Part shown: in pieces, positions 25,524 to 34,728 of the stretch
Numbering within the stretch: the stretch's first letter is position 1
Layout of the letters: each line of letters begins with the position of its first letter
Assembly: GCA_038121105.1 (NCBI GenBank)
Contig: JAYONB010000005.1
Span: 124,001 to 188,000 of the forward strand
Direction of reading: 5' to 3'
Length of the DNA stretch: 64,000 nt
Source: CALJDF01 sp038121105
GTDB lineage: Bacteria > Pseudomonadota > Alphaproteobacteria > SHVP01
The notes under the pieces: model-generated
What the model saw: only the letters and a program-made list of their open reading frames with translations
Database searches by the model: none
Told to the model about the DNA's origin: nothing
Program-made: the position numbers and the translations under genes

Positions 25524-26567
25524 ATGAAAGCGGTTGTGATCCACGAATGCGGGCCGTCCGATGTCCTGACCTACGAAGACATCGACACGCCGAAAGTTGG
25601 ACCAGGTGAGGTGCTCATCAACCTGAAGACGGTGGGCCTGAACCACTTCGACCTTGATGTGCGCGGCGATATTTCCGGCTATCTCGAACTCAAGATGCCT
25701 CACATCTTGGGCGTTGAGGGTGCCGGCGAGGTGGCTGAGATTGGGTCCGGCGTAACGGCCTTTAGTGTTGGCGACCGCGTCATGCCGCAACTCACCACGT
25801 CGTCCGGGCAATGCCGCCGCGCGATCTGCAATTGCGCGCTGGGCATGGACAACATTTGCCTGGATTTCGACAAGCTCGGGGTGACCAGTTGGGGGACTTA
25901 TGCCGAATACGTCAAAGTGTCCGAGCCCAATGTGATTCGAATTCCCGACGGGTTGTCCGACCTTGATGCCGCTGCGACCCAGGTCGCCATGGCGACGGCC
26001 TGGGAGCTGGTGGTGACCAAAGGAAAGGTCAAGCAGGGCGAGGACGTTGTCGTAAACGCAGCCGGGTCCGGAGTCGGGTCGGCCGCCGTGCAGATTGCGG
26101 CGCTTGCAGGTGCCCGCGTCATTGCAACGGCCGGATCGGACGACAAACTCGACCGGGCGCGACAACTGGGCGCATCCGAAGCGATCAACTACTCAAAGCA
26201 AAGCATCGTCGACGAAGTGATGAAAATGACCGACGGGCGTGGCGCCGATGTCGTGATCGAGTGTGTCGGTGGCAACATCTTGCAGCAAAGCCTCGAAGCG
26301 CTCTGTTTGAACGGTCGGCTGTCGACCGCCGGGGCGCATGCCGGCGAGAAGGTTGAAATCGATATGATCGAGTTCTTTCGCAAGCAATTGACGATGACTT
26401 CGACCCATTTTGCGCCGGTAGCGACTAATCAGATGGTCCTCAAGCTCGTCAACGAGGGCAAGCTACGACCGGTGATCGAGAAAATCTTCCCGCTAAAAGA
26501 AATGAAGGCTGCCCACGATTTGATCGCCAGCCGAAAGTTCTTCGGCAAGGTCGTTCTGGAAGTCTAA
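25524..26567 (+). CDS. Zinc-type alcohol dehydrogenase-like NAD(P)-dependent oxidoreductase
   Basis: The 347-residue MDR enzyme starts MKAVVIHECGPSDVLTYEDI. It has the GroES-like catalytic domain with GLNHFDLDVRGDISG and GVEGAGEVAEIGSGV. A cysteine cluster CRRAICNCALGMDNIC is in the position of the structural zinc loop. The Rossmann domain has NAAGSGVGSAAVQIAALAGA. The usual catalytic Cys after the first helix is replaced by Asn-His, as in several quinone reductase-like MDR members, so zinc-dependent catalysis is uncertain. An upstream extension of the frame to 25470 is less likely than the ATG at 25524. It is divergent from the methyltransferase gene. Confidence 0.85.
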   Translation: MKAVVIHECGPSDVLTYEDIDTPKVGPGEVLINLKTVGLNHFDLDVRGDISGYLELKMPHILGVEGAGEVAEIGSGVTAFSVGDRVMPQLTTSSGQCRRAICNCALGMDNICLDFDKLGVTSWGTYAEYVKVSEPNVIRIPDGLSDLDAAATQVAMATAWELVVTKGKVKQGEDVVVNAAGSGVGSAAVQIAALAGARVIATAGSDDKLDRARQLGASEAINYSKQSIVDEVMKMTDGRGADVVIECVGGNILQQSLEALCLNGRLSTAGAHAGEKVEIDMIEFFRKQLTMTSTHFAPVATNQMVLKLVNEGKLRPVIEKIFPLKEMKAAHDLIASRKFFGKVVLEV

Positions 26568-26597
26568 TTCCCGCTCCCCGCCGTCCATAGCGGTGGG

Positions 26598-27335
26598 GTG
26601 ATTGGGTCGCTTCGTCAATTCGGGTTGGACGCCGCGAGCGCGGCGGTCGATCTGCTGATTCCGCGTCAGTGCCCGGTTTGCGGCGTGTTTGTTCAGAATG
26701 CCGGGCTATGCGCTGCGTGTTGGCCGGACGCTCGCTTCATCGCGGCGCCTTTATGCGCCCGATGCGGTCTGCCGTTTGAGTACGATGTCGGCCCCGAAAC
26801 GTGGTGTGGCGCCTGTCACGCAGCGCCGCCGCCTTTTGCGCGCGCCCGTGCCGCGATGGTCTACGACGACGTGTCGCGAACGCTGGTCTTAGCGTTCAAG
26901 CACGCCGATCGGCTCGACCTAACGCCGCTCGTGGTGTCGTGGATGCAAAGTGCGGGGGGCGACCTCCTGGCCGACGCCCAGTTGATCGTGCCGGTGCCCC
27001 TGCATCCTCGCCGATTGTACCGGCGGCACTACAATCAGGCTGCGATCCTTGCCAACGCGCTAGGCGTTGCCGGCGACATACACGTCGCTGTCGACGGGAT
27101 AAAGCGTGTTCGGCATACCGCCAGTCAAAGCGGACTCGGTCGCAAAGCGCGCGAACGAAACCTTCGGCGGGCCATCGCCCCGAGCAGCGGCGCCCGCGCG
27201 CAGATCGAAGGACGGCGGGTTCTTTTGATTGACGACGTGTTCACCACAGGTGCGACCGCGGACGCCTGTACGCGTGCTCTCATGTCGGCGGGTGCGGTTC
27301 AAGTTGACGTCCTGACCTTCGCCCGCGTGGTCTGA
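26598..27335 (+). CDS. ComF-family phosphoribosyltransferase-like protein
   Basis: The 245-residue protein begins at GTG 26598. It has an N-terminal zinc-finger pair (C25-x2-C28 and C38-x2-C41, plus CARCGLPF and WCGACHAAPP), a central region with FKHADRLDLTP and IVPVPLHPRRLYRRHYNQAAILA, and the type I PRTase PRPP loop VLLIDDVFTTGATADAC near the C-terminus. ComF homologues matter for DNA uptake in competent bacteria and are also thought to act in DNA repair; the molecular reaction is not settled. It precedes the glutaredoxin gene on the same strand with a 103-base gap. Confidence 0.92.
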   Translation: MIGSLRQFGLDAASAAVDLLIPRQCPVCGVFVQNAGLCAACWPDARFIAAPLCARCGLPFEYDVGPETWCGACHAAPPPFARARAAMVYDDVSRTLVLAFKHADRLDLTPLVVSWMQSAGGDLLADAQLIVPVPLHPRRLYRRHYNQAAILANALGVAGDIHVAVDGIKRVRHTASQSGLGRKARERNLRRAIAPSSGARAQIEGRRVLLIDDVFTTGATADACTRALMSAGAVQVDVLTFARVV

Positions 27336-27438
27336 GTCACTGGATTTTGTTTCGTCGCGGCCCGACACCGGTTGCGGATTCGGTGACGAGGCACCTAATC
27401 TAGGTTAGCTATTACTCAAATCGGCGCGGCGGTGGTCC

Positions 27439-27705
27439 ATGGCGGAAATCGAAATCTATACGACGATGATGTGCGGGTTTTGCGCTCGGGCAAAAAACCT
27501 TCTCAAAAAGAAGGGCGTCGACTTCAACGAAATCGACGTTACGTTCAGCAACGCAAAACGTGGAGAGATGGCGGACCGGGCCGCCGGACGCTACACGGTG
27601 CCGCAAATTTTCATCAACGGCGATGGGATCGGTGGCTGCGACGAGCTGTACGCGCTGGAGCGAGAAGGCAAGCTTGACGAACTTCTCTCGCGTCCCGCTG
27701 CCTGA
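27439..27705 (+). CDS. grxC: Glutaredoxin 3
   Basis: The 88-residue glutaredoxin has the active site C12-G-F-C15, with the TVPQIFINGDGIGGCDEL glutathione-binding stretch near the C-terminus. It reduces disulfides using glutathione. The usual GrxC active site is CPYC; CGFC is a less common variant. The nitrilase-family gene follows after 12 bases on the same strand. Confidence 0.94.
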   Translation: MAEIEIYTTMMCGFCARAKNLLKKKGVDFNEIDVTFSNAKRGEMADRAAGRYTVPQIFINGDGIGGCDELYALEREGKLDELLSRPAA

Positions 27706-27717
27706 TCCGACAACGCG

Positions 27718-28554
27718 ATGAAAGTCGCCTGCCTTCAGGTCTGTGCCGGCGACGATATGGCCCAAAACCTTGCGCGAGTGAGCGAAGGGGTCAGAGAAGC
27801 TGCCGCGGCGGGCGCCGACTTCATCACGACACCCGAAAACGTCGCGCTGATGGCGGCTCGTCGGACGCAGTTGCTCGAACATGCAGTGGCTGAAGCCGAG
27901 CATCCGGCCGTTGCCCGCTTTTCTGAGCTTGCGGCTTCGGTCGGGCGTTGGGTCCTTGCTGGATCGATCGGTGTTGCGGCCGGTGATGGGCGCATCTTCA
28001 ATCGCTCTCTTCTCTTTGATCCCGAGGGCAAGGTTGCGGCGCGGTACGACAAGATTCACATGTTCGATGTAACGCTACCGGGTGGCGAAACCTATCAAGA
28101 ATCGCGCAATTACCGGCCCGGTTCAGCGGCGGTTGTCGCCGAATTGGCAGGGGTCACGTTGGGGATGACGGTTTGCTACGACGTGCGGTTCCCGGCCTTG
28201 TATCGGGCATTGGGGCAGGCTGGCGCCCAGATCATAACGGTCCCTTCGGCGTTTACCGCCACAACCGGTCGTGCCCATTGGTCCGCCTTGCTTAGAGCAC
28301 GAGCGATCGAAACGGGTGCCTTCGTGGTGGCGCCGGCACAGGTCGGTACTCATCCCGCTAACCGAAAGTCCTATGGACACTCGATGATCGTCGCCCCTTG
28401 GGGCGAGGTAATTCTCGATGCCGGAGAGGCGCTTGGCGTCACCTATGCCGACCTGGATTTTTCAACGGTGACAAAAGCGCGGCAGTCGATCCCTGCCTGG
28501 GGCGCGACGACCGAGTTTGCGCTGCCGGCCCCAGCCAATAGATGCGCCTCTTGA
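27718..28554 (+). CDS. Carbon-nitrogen hydrolase (Nit1/Nit2-like amidase)
   Basis: The 278-residue enzyme has the nitrilase-superfamily catalytic triad: Glu in TTPENVAL (about residue 41), Lys in RYDKIHMFDV (about residue 106) and Cys in TVCYDVRFPALYR (about residue 148). The sequence belongs to the Nit branch near the omega-amidase and deaminated-glutathione amidase enzymes, so repair of a glutathione by-product is plausible beside grxC. It lies in the operon grxC, this gene, then DUF1178. Confidence 0.92.
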   Translation: MKVACLQVCAGDDMAQNLARVSEGVREAAAAGADFITTPENVALMAARRTQLLEHAVAEAEHPAVARFSELAASVGRWVLAGSIGVAAGDGRIFNRSLLFDPEGKVAARYDKIHMFDVTLPGGETYQESRNYRPGSAAVVAELAGVTLGMTVCYDVRFPALYRALGQAGAQIITVPSAFTATTGRAHWSALLRARAIETGAFVVAPAQVGTHPANRKSYGHSMIVAPWGEVILDAGEALGVTYADLDFSTVTKARQSIPAWGATTEFALPAPANRCAS

Positions 28555-28609
28555 AAAGAAACTATGCGTTCTATATCGGTGACGGAGTGCACCATTCGCG
28601 TGACCGAAA

Positions 28610-29059
28610 ATGATCTCGTTCGACCTTCGCTGCGCAAACGATCACGTTTTTGAAGCGTGGTTCGCCAACACCAAGGCCTACCAGGAACAGGTCGATGCGG
28701 GAGAACTCGTATGTCCCCTATGCGGCAACGCAGAACTGGAAAAATCGCTGATGGCGCCGAACGTGGCGACGGGTTCGAAGCAGCCAACGCAGGTGTCCTC
28801 CGCGCCGATGCCGGCGGCTACCGGTGCCTCGGACAAGGGTGCCGAGCTCATGCGGCTTGCCCGGGCGGTGCGCGCCGAAGTCGAAAAAAATTTCGAGCAC
28901 GTCGGCAGCGATTTTGCCGAAGAGGCAAAGAAAATTTATTACGGCGAGTCGGAACACCGCGACATCTATGGCGAGATGACGCGCGACGAAGCCGTCGAAC
29001 TGCATGAAGAAGGCGTTGAATTCGGTGTTCTTCCTTGGCCGTCCAAGGAAGACGCCTAG
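28610..29059 (+). CDS. DUF1178 family protein
   Basis: The 149-residue protein matches DUF1178: MISFDLRCANDHVFEAWFAN at the N-terminus, a zinc-ribbon-like CPLCG, and the C-terminal FAEEAKKIYYGESEHRDIYG and the EAVELHEEGVEFGVLPWP ending. The first cysteine (LRC) and CPLC may bind a metal. The function is unknown, but the family regularly follows the Nit-type hydrolase in alphaproteobacteria. The stop overlaps the convergent ubiG stop by 4 bases. Confidence 0.88.
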   Translation: MISFDLRCANDHVFEAWFANTKAYQEQVDAGELVCPLCGNAELEKSLMAPNVATGSKQPTQVSSAPMPAATGASDKGAELMRLARAVRAEVEKNFEHVGSDFAEEAKKIYYGESEHRDIYGEMTRDEAVELHEEGVEFGVLPWPSKEDA

Positions 29060-29811
29060 GGCCGCGTCGCGAACCCCATGTAGTTCACGGCAAGGCTCGA
29101 GGATAAGCGCCAATCGCGCGACAACGGGTCGAAGCTTATCCCGCTCAAGTGTTGAAGCTGCAGGTCTACTGCGCAAAGGTGCCGCCCAAGTTCCGATGGT
29201 CGGAGGAAGCGGTTCCAATCGTGTGTCCCGCGAGGAAGCCAACCCAAAACATACTCGGCGCCGATGATGGCCAAGAGGTACGCTTTCGCGGTTCTGTTTA
29301 GCGTCGCCACGACCATGCTTGAATCGTCGCCGCGGAACAAATTGGCGCAAGCTTTGAAGAAGCCCGGCACATCCGCCACGTGTTCGACGACTTCCATGTT
29401 GAGGACGACATCGAAGGTTTCTCCCCACGCCGATAGATCTTCTGCGGTTGCTTGCACGTAGTCGATATCCAGACCCATGGTCGCGGCATGGGTCTTGGCG
29501 ATCTCGATGTTCTCTTCGGAGGGGTCGACGCCGACCAACTTGGCGCCAAGTCGAGTCATCGGCTCGCACAGCAGCCCACCGCCGCACCCGATATCGGCAA
29601 TCCGCAATCCGTCGAGAGGTTTGGGGCCTGCAGGGTCACGGCTGAACTGTCGGCAAAGCCGGTCTCGGATATAGCGAAGGCGGACCGGATTAAGCTGATG
29701 CAGCGGGCGAAAGGGGCCCTCCGCATCCCACCAAAGGGCGGACATTCTGCTGAACCGATCGACCTCGGCGCCGTCGATCGACGATGCGGTCTTGGTCGCG
29801 TTTACCGTCAC
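29056..29811 (-). CDS. ubiG: Ubiquinone biosynthesis O-methyltransferase
   Basis: The 251-residue SAM-dependent methyltransferase carries out both O-methylations of ubiquinone synthesis. It shows the family N-terminal MSALWWDAEGPFRPLHQLNPVRLRYI, motif I DIGCGGGLLCEPMTRLGA, VGVDPSEENIEIAKTHA, and a C-terminal HDWNRFLRPSEL. It starts at GTG 29809-29811, which heads a gene divergent from lysC. The inverted repeat GTATA-TG-TATAC at 29847-29858 lies in the shared control region. Confidence 0.95.
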   Translation of the reverse strand: MTVNATKTASSIDGAEVDRFSRMSALWWDAEGPFRPLHQLNPVRLRYIRDRLCRQFSRDPAGPKPLDGLRIADIGCGGGLLCEPMTRLGAKLVGVDPSEENIEIAKTHAATMGLDIDYVQATAEDLSAWGETFDVVLNMEVVEHVADVPGFFKACANLFRGDDSSMVVATLNRTAKAYLLAIIGAEYVLGWLPRGTHDWNRFLRPSELGRHLCAVDLQLQHLSGISFDPLSRDWRLSSSLAVNYMGFATRP

Positions 29812-29846
29812 AAAAGGCCGCCTTGCTTGCCTGAGAATGGTGTCGT

Positions 29847-29858
29847 GTATATGTATAC
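29847..29858. promoter_or_regulatory. AT-rich inverted repeat between ubiG and lysC
   Basis: GTATA and TATAC form 5-bp arms around TG within the 129-base divergent control region. The sequence could hold a -10 element for either gene or a binding site. It is short enough to be chance. I see nothing else in this gap. Confidence 0.25.
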
Positions 29859-29940
29859 GCGCCCCTGCAGGAACAAGAAAATACTTCGGGCAACGTAGTC
29901 AACGTGGCGGCTAGCGGCTGCCGAGTTCATTCCGGGTGCT

Positions 29941-31161
29941 ATGTCCGTAATCGTTCAAAAATTTGGCGGCACGTCGGTCGCCGACCTCGATCGCATCAGG
30001 AATGCGGCATTGAGGACCAAGGCGGAATACGACCGCGGCAATAACGTTGCGGTCGTGGTTTCCGCTATGGCGGGTACCACGAATCAACTGGTTCAGTGGA
30101 CCGGCGAAGCGGCGGCGTTGCACGATACGCGCGAATACGATGCGGTGGTCTCGACAGGCGAGCAGGTCACCGCGGGGCTTCTTGCCATCATCCTGCAAGA
30201 GATGGGCATCTCAGCTAGATCATGGCTGGGTTGGCAATTGCCGATCCACACGGACTCCTCGCACGGGTCGGCGCGGATATTGGACATCGATGTGCAGGCG
30301 CTCAACCGGCGCTTCGAGGATCGACAAGTTGCCGTTATTGCTGGCTTCCAGGGTCTGAGCGCCGAGAACCGAATCACCACCCTTGGTCGTGGCGGCTCTG
30401 ATACGAGCGCCGTCGCTCTCGCGGCGGCCCTCAACGCCGAACGTTGCGACATTTTTACGGACGTCGACGGCATCTACACCTCGGACCCGCGAATCGTTAC
30501 CAAGGCCAGGAAACTGGACAAGATCACTTACGAAGAGATGCTTGAGCTCGCCTCGCTTGGTGCCAAGGTGCTCCAAACCCGTTCCGTAGAACTCGCTATG
30601 AACTACGGTGTCAGGCTCCAAGTTCTTTCCAGTTTCAACGACACCCCCGGTACACTCGTGGTCGACGAGGAAGAGATTGTGGAAAAAGAAATTGTAAGCG
30701 GTATCGCCTATTCGCGTGACGAGGCCAAGATCACGCTGCGCCGGGTCGCGGACCGGCCGGGAGTCGCGGCGGCAGTCTTCGGCCCTCTCGCGGAGGCCAA
30801 TATCAATGTCGATATGATCGTACAGAACATTTCTCAAAGCGATCAATCGACCGATCTGACGTTTACCGTCACCCGATCGCACCTCGAGCGTGCCGTCGAC
30901 GTTATCAAGAATGCCCGCGCGGAGGTCGGCTACGAAGAACTCAAGGCCGACGAAGATGTTACCAAAGTATCAGTGATCGGCGTTGGGATGCGCAGTCACG
31001 CAGGGGTTGCCCAACGAATGTTTGCGACGCTCGCCGAGCGCGGTATCAACATTCAGGTGATCTCGACCTCTGAGATCAAGGTCAGCGTTCTGATTGAAGA
31101 AGAGTATACCGAGCTTGCGCTGCGCGCCCTTCACACTGCCTATGGCCTCGACAATGAGTGA
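29941..31161 (+). CDS. lysC: Aspartate kinase
   Basis: The 406-residue enzyme phosphorylates aspartate, the first step to lysine, threonine, methionine and diaminopimelate. It has KFGGTSVADLDRI at the N-terminus, GRGGSDTSAVALAAAL and the TDVDGIYTSDPRIV substrate-binding part, then two ACT domains (about residues 265-400) for feedback control by amino acids, with SVIGVGMRSHAGVAQRMF in the second. It starts at ATG 29941. The next gene begins within its last codons, so translation is coupled. Confidence 0.97.
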   Translation: MSVIVQKFGGTSVADLDRIRNAALRTKAEYDRGNNVAVVVSAMAGTTNQLVQWTGEAAALHDTREYDAVVSTGEQVTAGLLAIILQEMGISARSWLGWQLPIHTDSSHGSARILDIDVQALNRRFEDRQVAVIAGFQGLSAENRITTLGRGGSDTSAVALAAALNAERCDIFTDVDGIYTSDPRIVTKARKLDKITYEEMLELASLGAKVLQTRSVELAMNYGVRLQVLSSFNDTPGTLVVDEEEIVEKEIVSGIAYSRDEAKITLRRVADRPGVAAAVFGPLAEANINVDMIVQNISQSDQSTDLTFTVTRSHLERAVDVIKNARAEVGYEELKADEDVTKVSVIGVGMRSHAGVAQRMFATLAERGINIQVISTSEIKVSVLIEEEYTELALRALHTAYGLDNE

Positions 31162-32227
31162 CGCGGCGCGTGTTGACGCTGCTCAAAGACTAGACCGACT
31201 TTGGCGACGAGGACGCGAATTCCTGGGTAGCGAATACGCAATCTTGGGCGGCGCGATGAGCTGGCTTTCGGAACGGAATCTCGTTTCGGCGATTTCCAAC
31301 GCGGGTGGATTTGGTGTTATCGCTTGTGGCTCCTTGGGACCCGACGAACTCGGCGCGGAGATCGAAGCGACGGCCGCGCTCACCGACCGCCCCTTCGGCG
31401 TCAACCTCATTACGATGCACCCAGATCTGATGGAACTCATCGACACCTGCGCGCGCCATGGCGTGAGTCATGTGGCGTTGGCCGGCGGCTTGCCTCCGGC
31501 TGCCGCGATCAGTCGTCTGAAAGGCGCTGGTATCAAAGTTTTGGCTTTCGCGCCGGCACTGGCGTTAGCCAAACGCCTTGTGCGGAATGGTGTCGATGCA
31601 TTGGTCATCGAGGGAATGGAGGCGGGTGGCCATATCGGTCCGGTATCGACCGGGGTCCTCGCTCAGGAGATCCTGCCGTTCATCCAAGAGGTGCCGATCT
31701 TCGTCGCCGGGGGGATCGGTCGAGGTGCCGCTATCGCGATGTACCTGGGCGCGGGCGCGTCCGGCGTCCAAATGGGAACGCGCTTCGTGGGCGCTTCGGA
31801 GTGCATTGCCCACCCGAAGTTTAAGCAGGCGTTCTTTCGCGGCCATGCCCGCGACGCCGTTCTATCTGTGCAGTTGGATGACCGTTTTCCCGTCATTCCG
31901 GTACGCGCGCTCGCAAATAAGGGCACTCAACTATTCCTCGAAAAGCAGCGCGAAGTCATCGCAAAGGTCGATTCGGGCGATCTGTCGCAGGCCGAAGCGC
32001 AATTGGCGATCGAGCGGTTTTGGGCGGGCGCGCTACGCAGGGCCGCTATCGACGGGGATGTCGAACTCGGTTCGGTAATGGCGGGCCAAAGCGTCGGGCT
32101 CGTCAAGAACGAGGAGCCGACCGCCGACATCATCAAACAACTCATCGAAGAAGCCATTGACGCGCTCGATGTTATGGCAGTCCGCGAGGCGCCCTCCGGA
32201 TCGCCTCCCACGCCGCCCACGGGATGA
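31154..32227 (+). CDS. Nitronate monooxygenase-family flavoprotein
   Basis: The 357-residue TIM-barrel flavoprotein belongs to the NMO / 2-nitropropane dioxygenase family, related to FabK. Seen are AILGGAMSWLSERNLVSAISNAGGFGVIACG near the N-terminus, VIEGMEAGGHIG (the family EG-(N/M)EAGGH motif), VFVAGGIGRG-like FVAGGIGRGAAIAMYLGAGASGVQMGTRF for FMN phosphate binding. The ATG at 31154 overlaps the lysC stop region; an earlier ATG at 31142 is possible. The physiological substrate is unknown. It lies between lysC and ptsP, with 8 bases to the next gene. Confidence 0.85.
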   Translation: MSDAARVDAAQRLDRLWRRGREFLGSEYAILGGAMSWLSERNLVSAISNAGGFGVIACGSLGPDELGAEIEATAALTDRPFGVNLITMHPDLMELIDTCARHGVSHVALAGGLPPAAAISRLKGAGIKVLAFAPALALAKRLVRNGVDALVIEGMEAGGHIGPVSTGVLAQEILPFIQEVPIFVAGGIGRGAAIAMYLGAGASGVQMGTRFVGASECIAHPKFKQAFFRGHARDAVLSVQLDDRFPVIPVRALANKGTQLFLEKQREVIAKVDSGDLSQAEAQLAIERFWAGALRRAAIDGDVELGSVMAGQSVGLVKNEEPTADIIKQLIEEAIDALDVMAVREAPSGSPPTPPTG

Positions 32228-32235
32228 GCTAATCC

Positions 32236-34488
32236 GTGGCGGGCCCCCGTCTTGTGCTGAGCCAACTGCGTTCGCTAATGGCGAGCGAGGAGGCCCCGCA
32301 GAGCCGGCTTGATTCCGTTACCAAAATCATCGCCACCAACATGGCGGCGGATGTCTGTTCTCTCTACCTGCGCCGCGCGGGCGACGTCCTTGAGCTCTTT
32401 TCGACGCACGGCTTGCGCTCTGAGTCCGTTCATCTTACGCGGTTGCGCGTCGGCGAAGGCCTAATTGGCGATATCGTTGCCCAAGCTCATACCCTCTCTT
32501 TGCCCGATGCGCAGGCGCATCCGCAGTTCGTTTACAGACCGGAAACCGGGGAAGAGGGATTTCGCTCTCTACTCGGCGTGCCGCTTCAACGCGGCGGTCG
32601 GGTGATCGGCGCCCTGAGCATTCAGAACCGGGACAAACGACATTTTTCCGCGGAGGATGCTGAAGTCCTGCAAACGGTTGCGATGGTGCTGTGCGAACTC
32701 GTTCTCGCATCGAATCTGATCGGGCGGGACGAATATGCCGGCATCGACGGGAATGCGACACTGCCACTGCGCTTCGAGGGCTTGCCGCTTGCAAGCGGAA
32801 TTGGCCAGGGTACCGTTTTCTTTCACCGCGGTCCGTCTCCTGTTCACGATCTCGTTTCGGATGATTCCGACTTTGAAATTGAGCGCTTAGAGCGTGCCGT
32901 TGAGAGTTTCTTGAACAGCGTTCGTCACCTGATCGAGGAAAGCGCTCCCCGAATTGGCGACAAAGAGCGAGAGATTTTCGATACCTATCAGATGTTCGCC
33001 GAGGACGAAGGATGGTTGGATCGAATGCGTCTCGCGGTGCACGACGGCCTTACGGCTGAGGGCGCGGTTCAGCGAGTCCAAGAAGAAACACGACGGCGAT
33101 TGGCGCCGACGGCCTACTTCCGCGAACGGATCTCGGATTTCGACGATCTCTCGAACCAGTTGCTGCGGCACCTGCAAGGCGCCGCAGACGATCTAGCGCA
33201 CGAACTAGCCGAGGATGTCGTTCTCGTCGCCCGCAGTCTCGGACCGGCGGAGCTTCTGGAGTATGACCACCGCCGCCTGAAGGCGATAATTTTGGGGGAG
33301 GGGTCGCCCACATCCCACATGGTCTTGGTCGCGAAATCACTGAACATCCCGGTCGTTGGCCGCCTAAGCGGCGCACTCGCGCAAATTGGGTCGGGGGATC
33401 CTGTGGTCGTCGATGGCCGGCGGGGCTTGGTTCATCTTCGTCCAGACGACAGCGTGTACGACGAATTGGCCGACGCGACTGCCGAGGCCGAGCGTCACCA
33501 AGCAGATCTTCAGCTGCTTAAAGACCATCCCGCAGAGTCGAGAGATGGCGTGACGTTTGATCTGCATCTTAACGTTGGCCTCCTCAGCGAATTGCCGTTG
33601 CTGGATGCGACAGGTGCGGCCGGCATTGGGTTAATGCGAACGGAATTGTTGTTTCTTTCGCACAAAGCCTTTCCCAGTGTCGAAGATCAAGAGGCGCACT
33701 ACCGACAGGTCTTCGAGACCGCCGGCACTCGCCCCATCGTCTTCCGAACCTTCGATCTCGGCGGCGACAAAATTCTTCCCAATTTGGATCGTTCTCTTGA
33801 ACGTGAGGAAAATCCAGCATTGGGGTGGCGTGCCCTCCGTGTGGGGTTGGATCGACCTTCCGTGTTGCGCAATCAGCTGCGCGCGCTCATTGGCGCGAGC
33901 GGCGGTCGGCCGCTGTCGATCATGTTTCCGATGGTCTCCGAGGTTGCCGAACTTGATCGTGCGCGCGAGATCCTCGAACTGGAATTGGGGCGGGTCCGAA
34001 AGAAAGGAGCCCCACTAGCGCCGGAGCAGGTTCGGGTGGGGATCATGATCGAGGTTCCGTCATTGGCGTTCCAACTCGACGGTCTCGCCAGTCGCGTCGA
34101 CTTCGTCTCGATCGGGACCAACGATCTTGCGCAGTACTTTTTCGCCAGCGACCGGACCAGTCCCAAACTTGCCAACCGCTATGACACGCTGTCGCCGGGA
34201 TTCTTGAGGCTGTTGCACCATATCCAGGAAAAATGCGCGTTCCACGACATCCCGATCGCCGTTTGTGGCGATATGGCGGCGCAGCCGCTGGAGGCGATTT
34301 GCCTTGCGGCGCTTGGCTTTCGGACCCTCTCCATGCCGACCACCGCCTATGGTTTGGTCAAAAAAGCCTTACGTAGCCTCGATTGCGCCGCAATTGAGGC
34401 CTACGTTCGGTCACGGCTACCCAGCACCGACCACACCCTTAGAAGCGACATCCGCCACTTCGCCCAAGATCGCGGTTATTTCCATTAA
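32236..34488 (+). CDS. ptsP: PTS system nitrogen-type enzyme I (GAF domain PEP-protein phosphotransferase)
   Basis: The 750-residue protein starts at GTG 32236. Residues about 20-160 form a GAF sensor domain. The enzyme I region follows: a phosphohistidine domain with the active His in SPTSHMVLVAKSLNIPVVG (about residue 357), and a PEP-binding barrel with GLMRTELLFLSH, FRTFDLGGDKILPN, SIGTNDLAQYFFASDR and the catalytic Cys in AVCGDMAAQPLE. In the nitrogen PTS it passes phosphate from PEP to NPr and on to EIIA-Ntr, linking nitrogen status to regulation. The partner genes are not in this window. A 12-base palindrome follows the stop. Confidence 0.95.
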   Translation: MAGPRLVLSQLRSLMASEEAPQSRLDSVTKIIATNMAADVCSLYLRRAGDVLELFSTHGLRSESVHLTRLRVGEGLIGDIVAQAHTLSLPDAQAHPQFVYRPETGEEGFRSLLGVPLQRGGRVIGALSIQNRDKRHFSAEDAEVLQTVAMVLCELVLASNLIGRDEYAGIDGNATLPLRFEGLPLASGIGQGTVFFHRGPSPVHDLVSDDSDFEIERLERAVESFLNSVRHLIEESAPRIGDKEREIFDTYQMFAEDEGWLDRMRLAVHDGLTAEGAVQRVQEETRRRLAPTAYFRERISDFDDLSNQLLRHLQGAADDLAHELAEDVVLVARSLGPAELLEYDHRRLKAIILGEGSPTSHMVLVAKSLNIPVVGRLSGALAQIGSGDPVVVDGRRGLVHLRPDDSVYDELADATAEAERHQADLQLLKDHPAESRDGVTFDLHLNVGLLSELPLLDATGAAGIGLMRTELLFLSHKAFPSVEDQEAHYRQVFETAGTRPIVFRTFDLGGDKILPNLDRSLEREENPALGWRALRVGLDRPSVLRNQLRALIGASGGRPLSIMFPMVSEVAELDRAREILELELGRVRKKGAPLAPEQVRVGIMIEVPSLAFQLDGLASRVDFVSIGTNDLAQYFFASDRTSPKLANRYDTLSPGFLRLLHHIQEKCAFHDIPIAVCGDMAAQPLEAICLAALGFRTLSMPTTAYGLVKKALRSLDCAAIEAYVRSRLPSTDHTLRSDIRHFAQDRGYFH

Positions 34489-34489
34489 C

Positions 34490-34501
34490 TATTTGCAAAT
34501 A
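34490..34501. promoter_or_regulatory. Perfect 12-base palindrome after ptsP
   Basis: TATTTGCAAATA at 34490-34501 is a perfect palindrome one base after the ptsP stop. The remaining 227 bases before rodZ contain no gene I can support. An AT-rich palindrome in a GC-rich region suggests a regulator binding site for the downstream operon. Confidence 0.35.
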
Positions 34502-34728
34502 AGCGGTTTTCTGATTTACTCACGGGCTGTGAAAGGCGTGGAAAACCAGCTTCTACTGAGGGGGCGTGTTTTCAACGTCGAACGCTAGGATAAGTGCGGT
34601 GCCCCGTGGCGCCGTGTTTGCCGGGATGTTGCCGCTGAGGCAGCTGTTCCGGCGTCCTCTTGGCGCTAGGGGAGTTGAGAGTTGGTTTGTTGGGCTGACA
34701 CCACGGGCGGCCGTCGGCGAGGGCGAAA

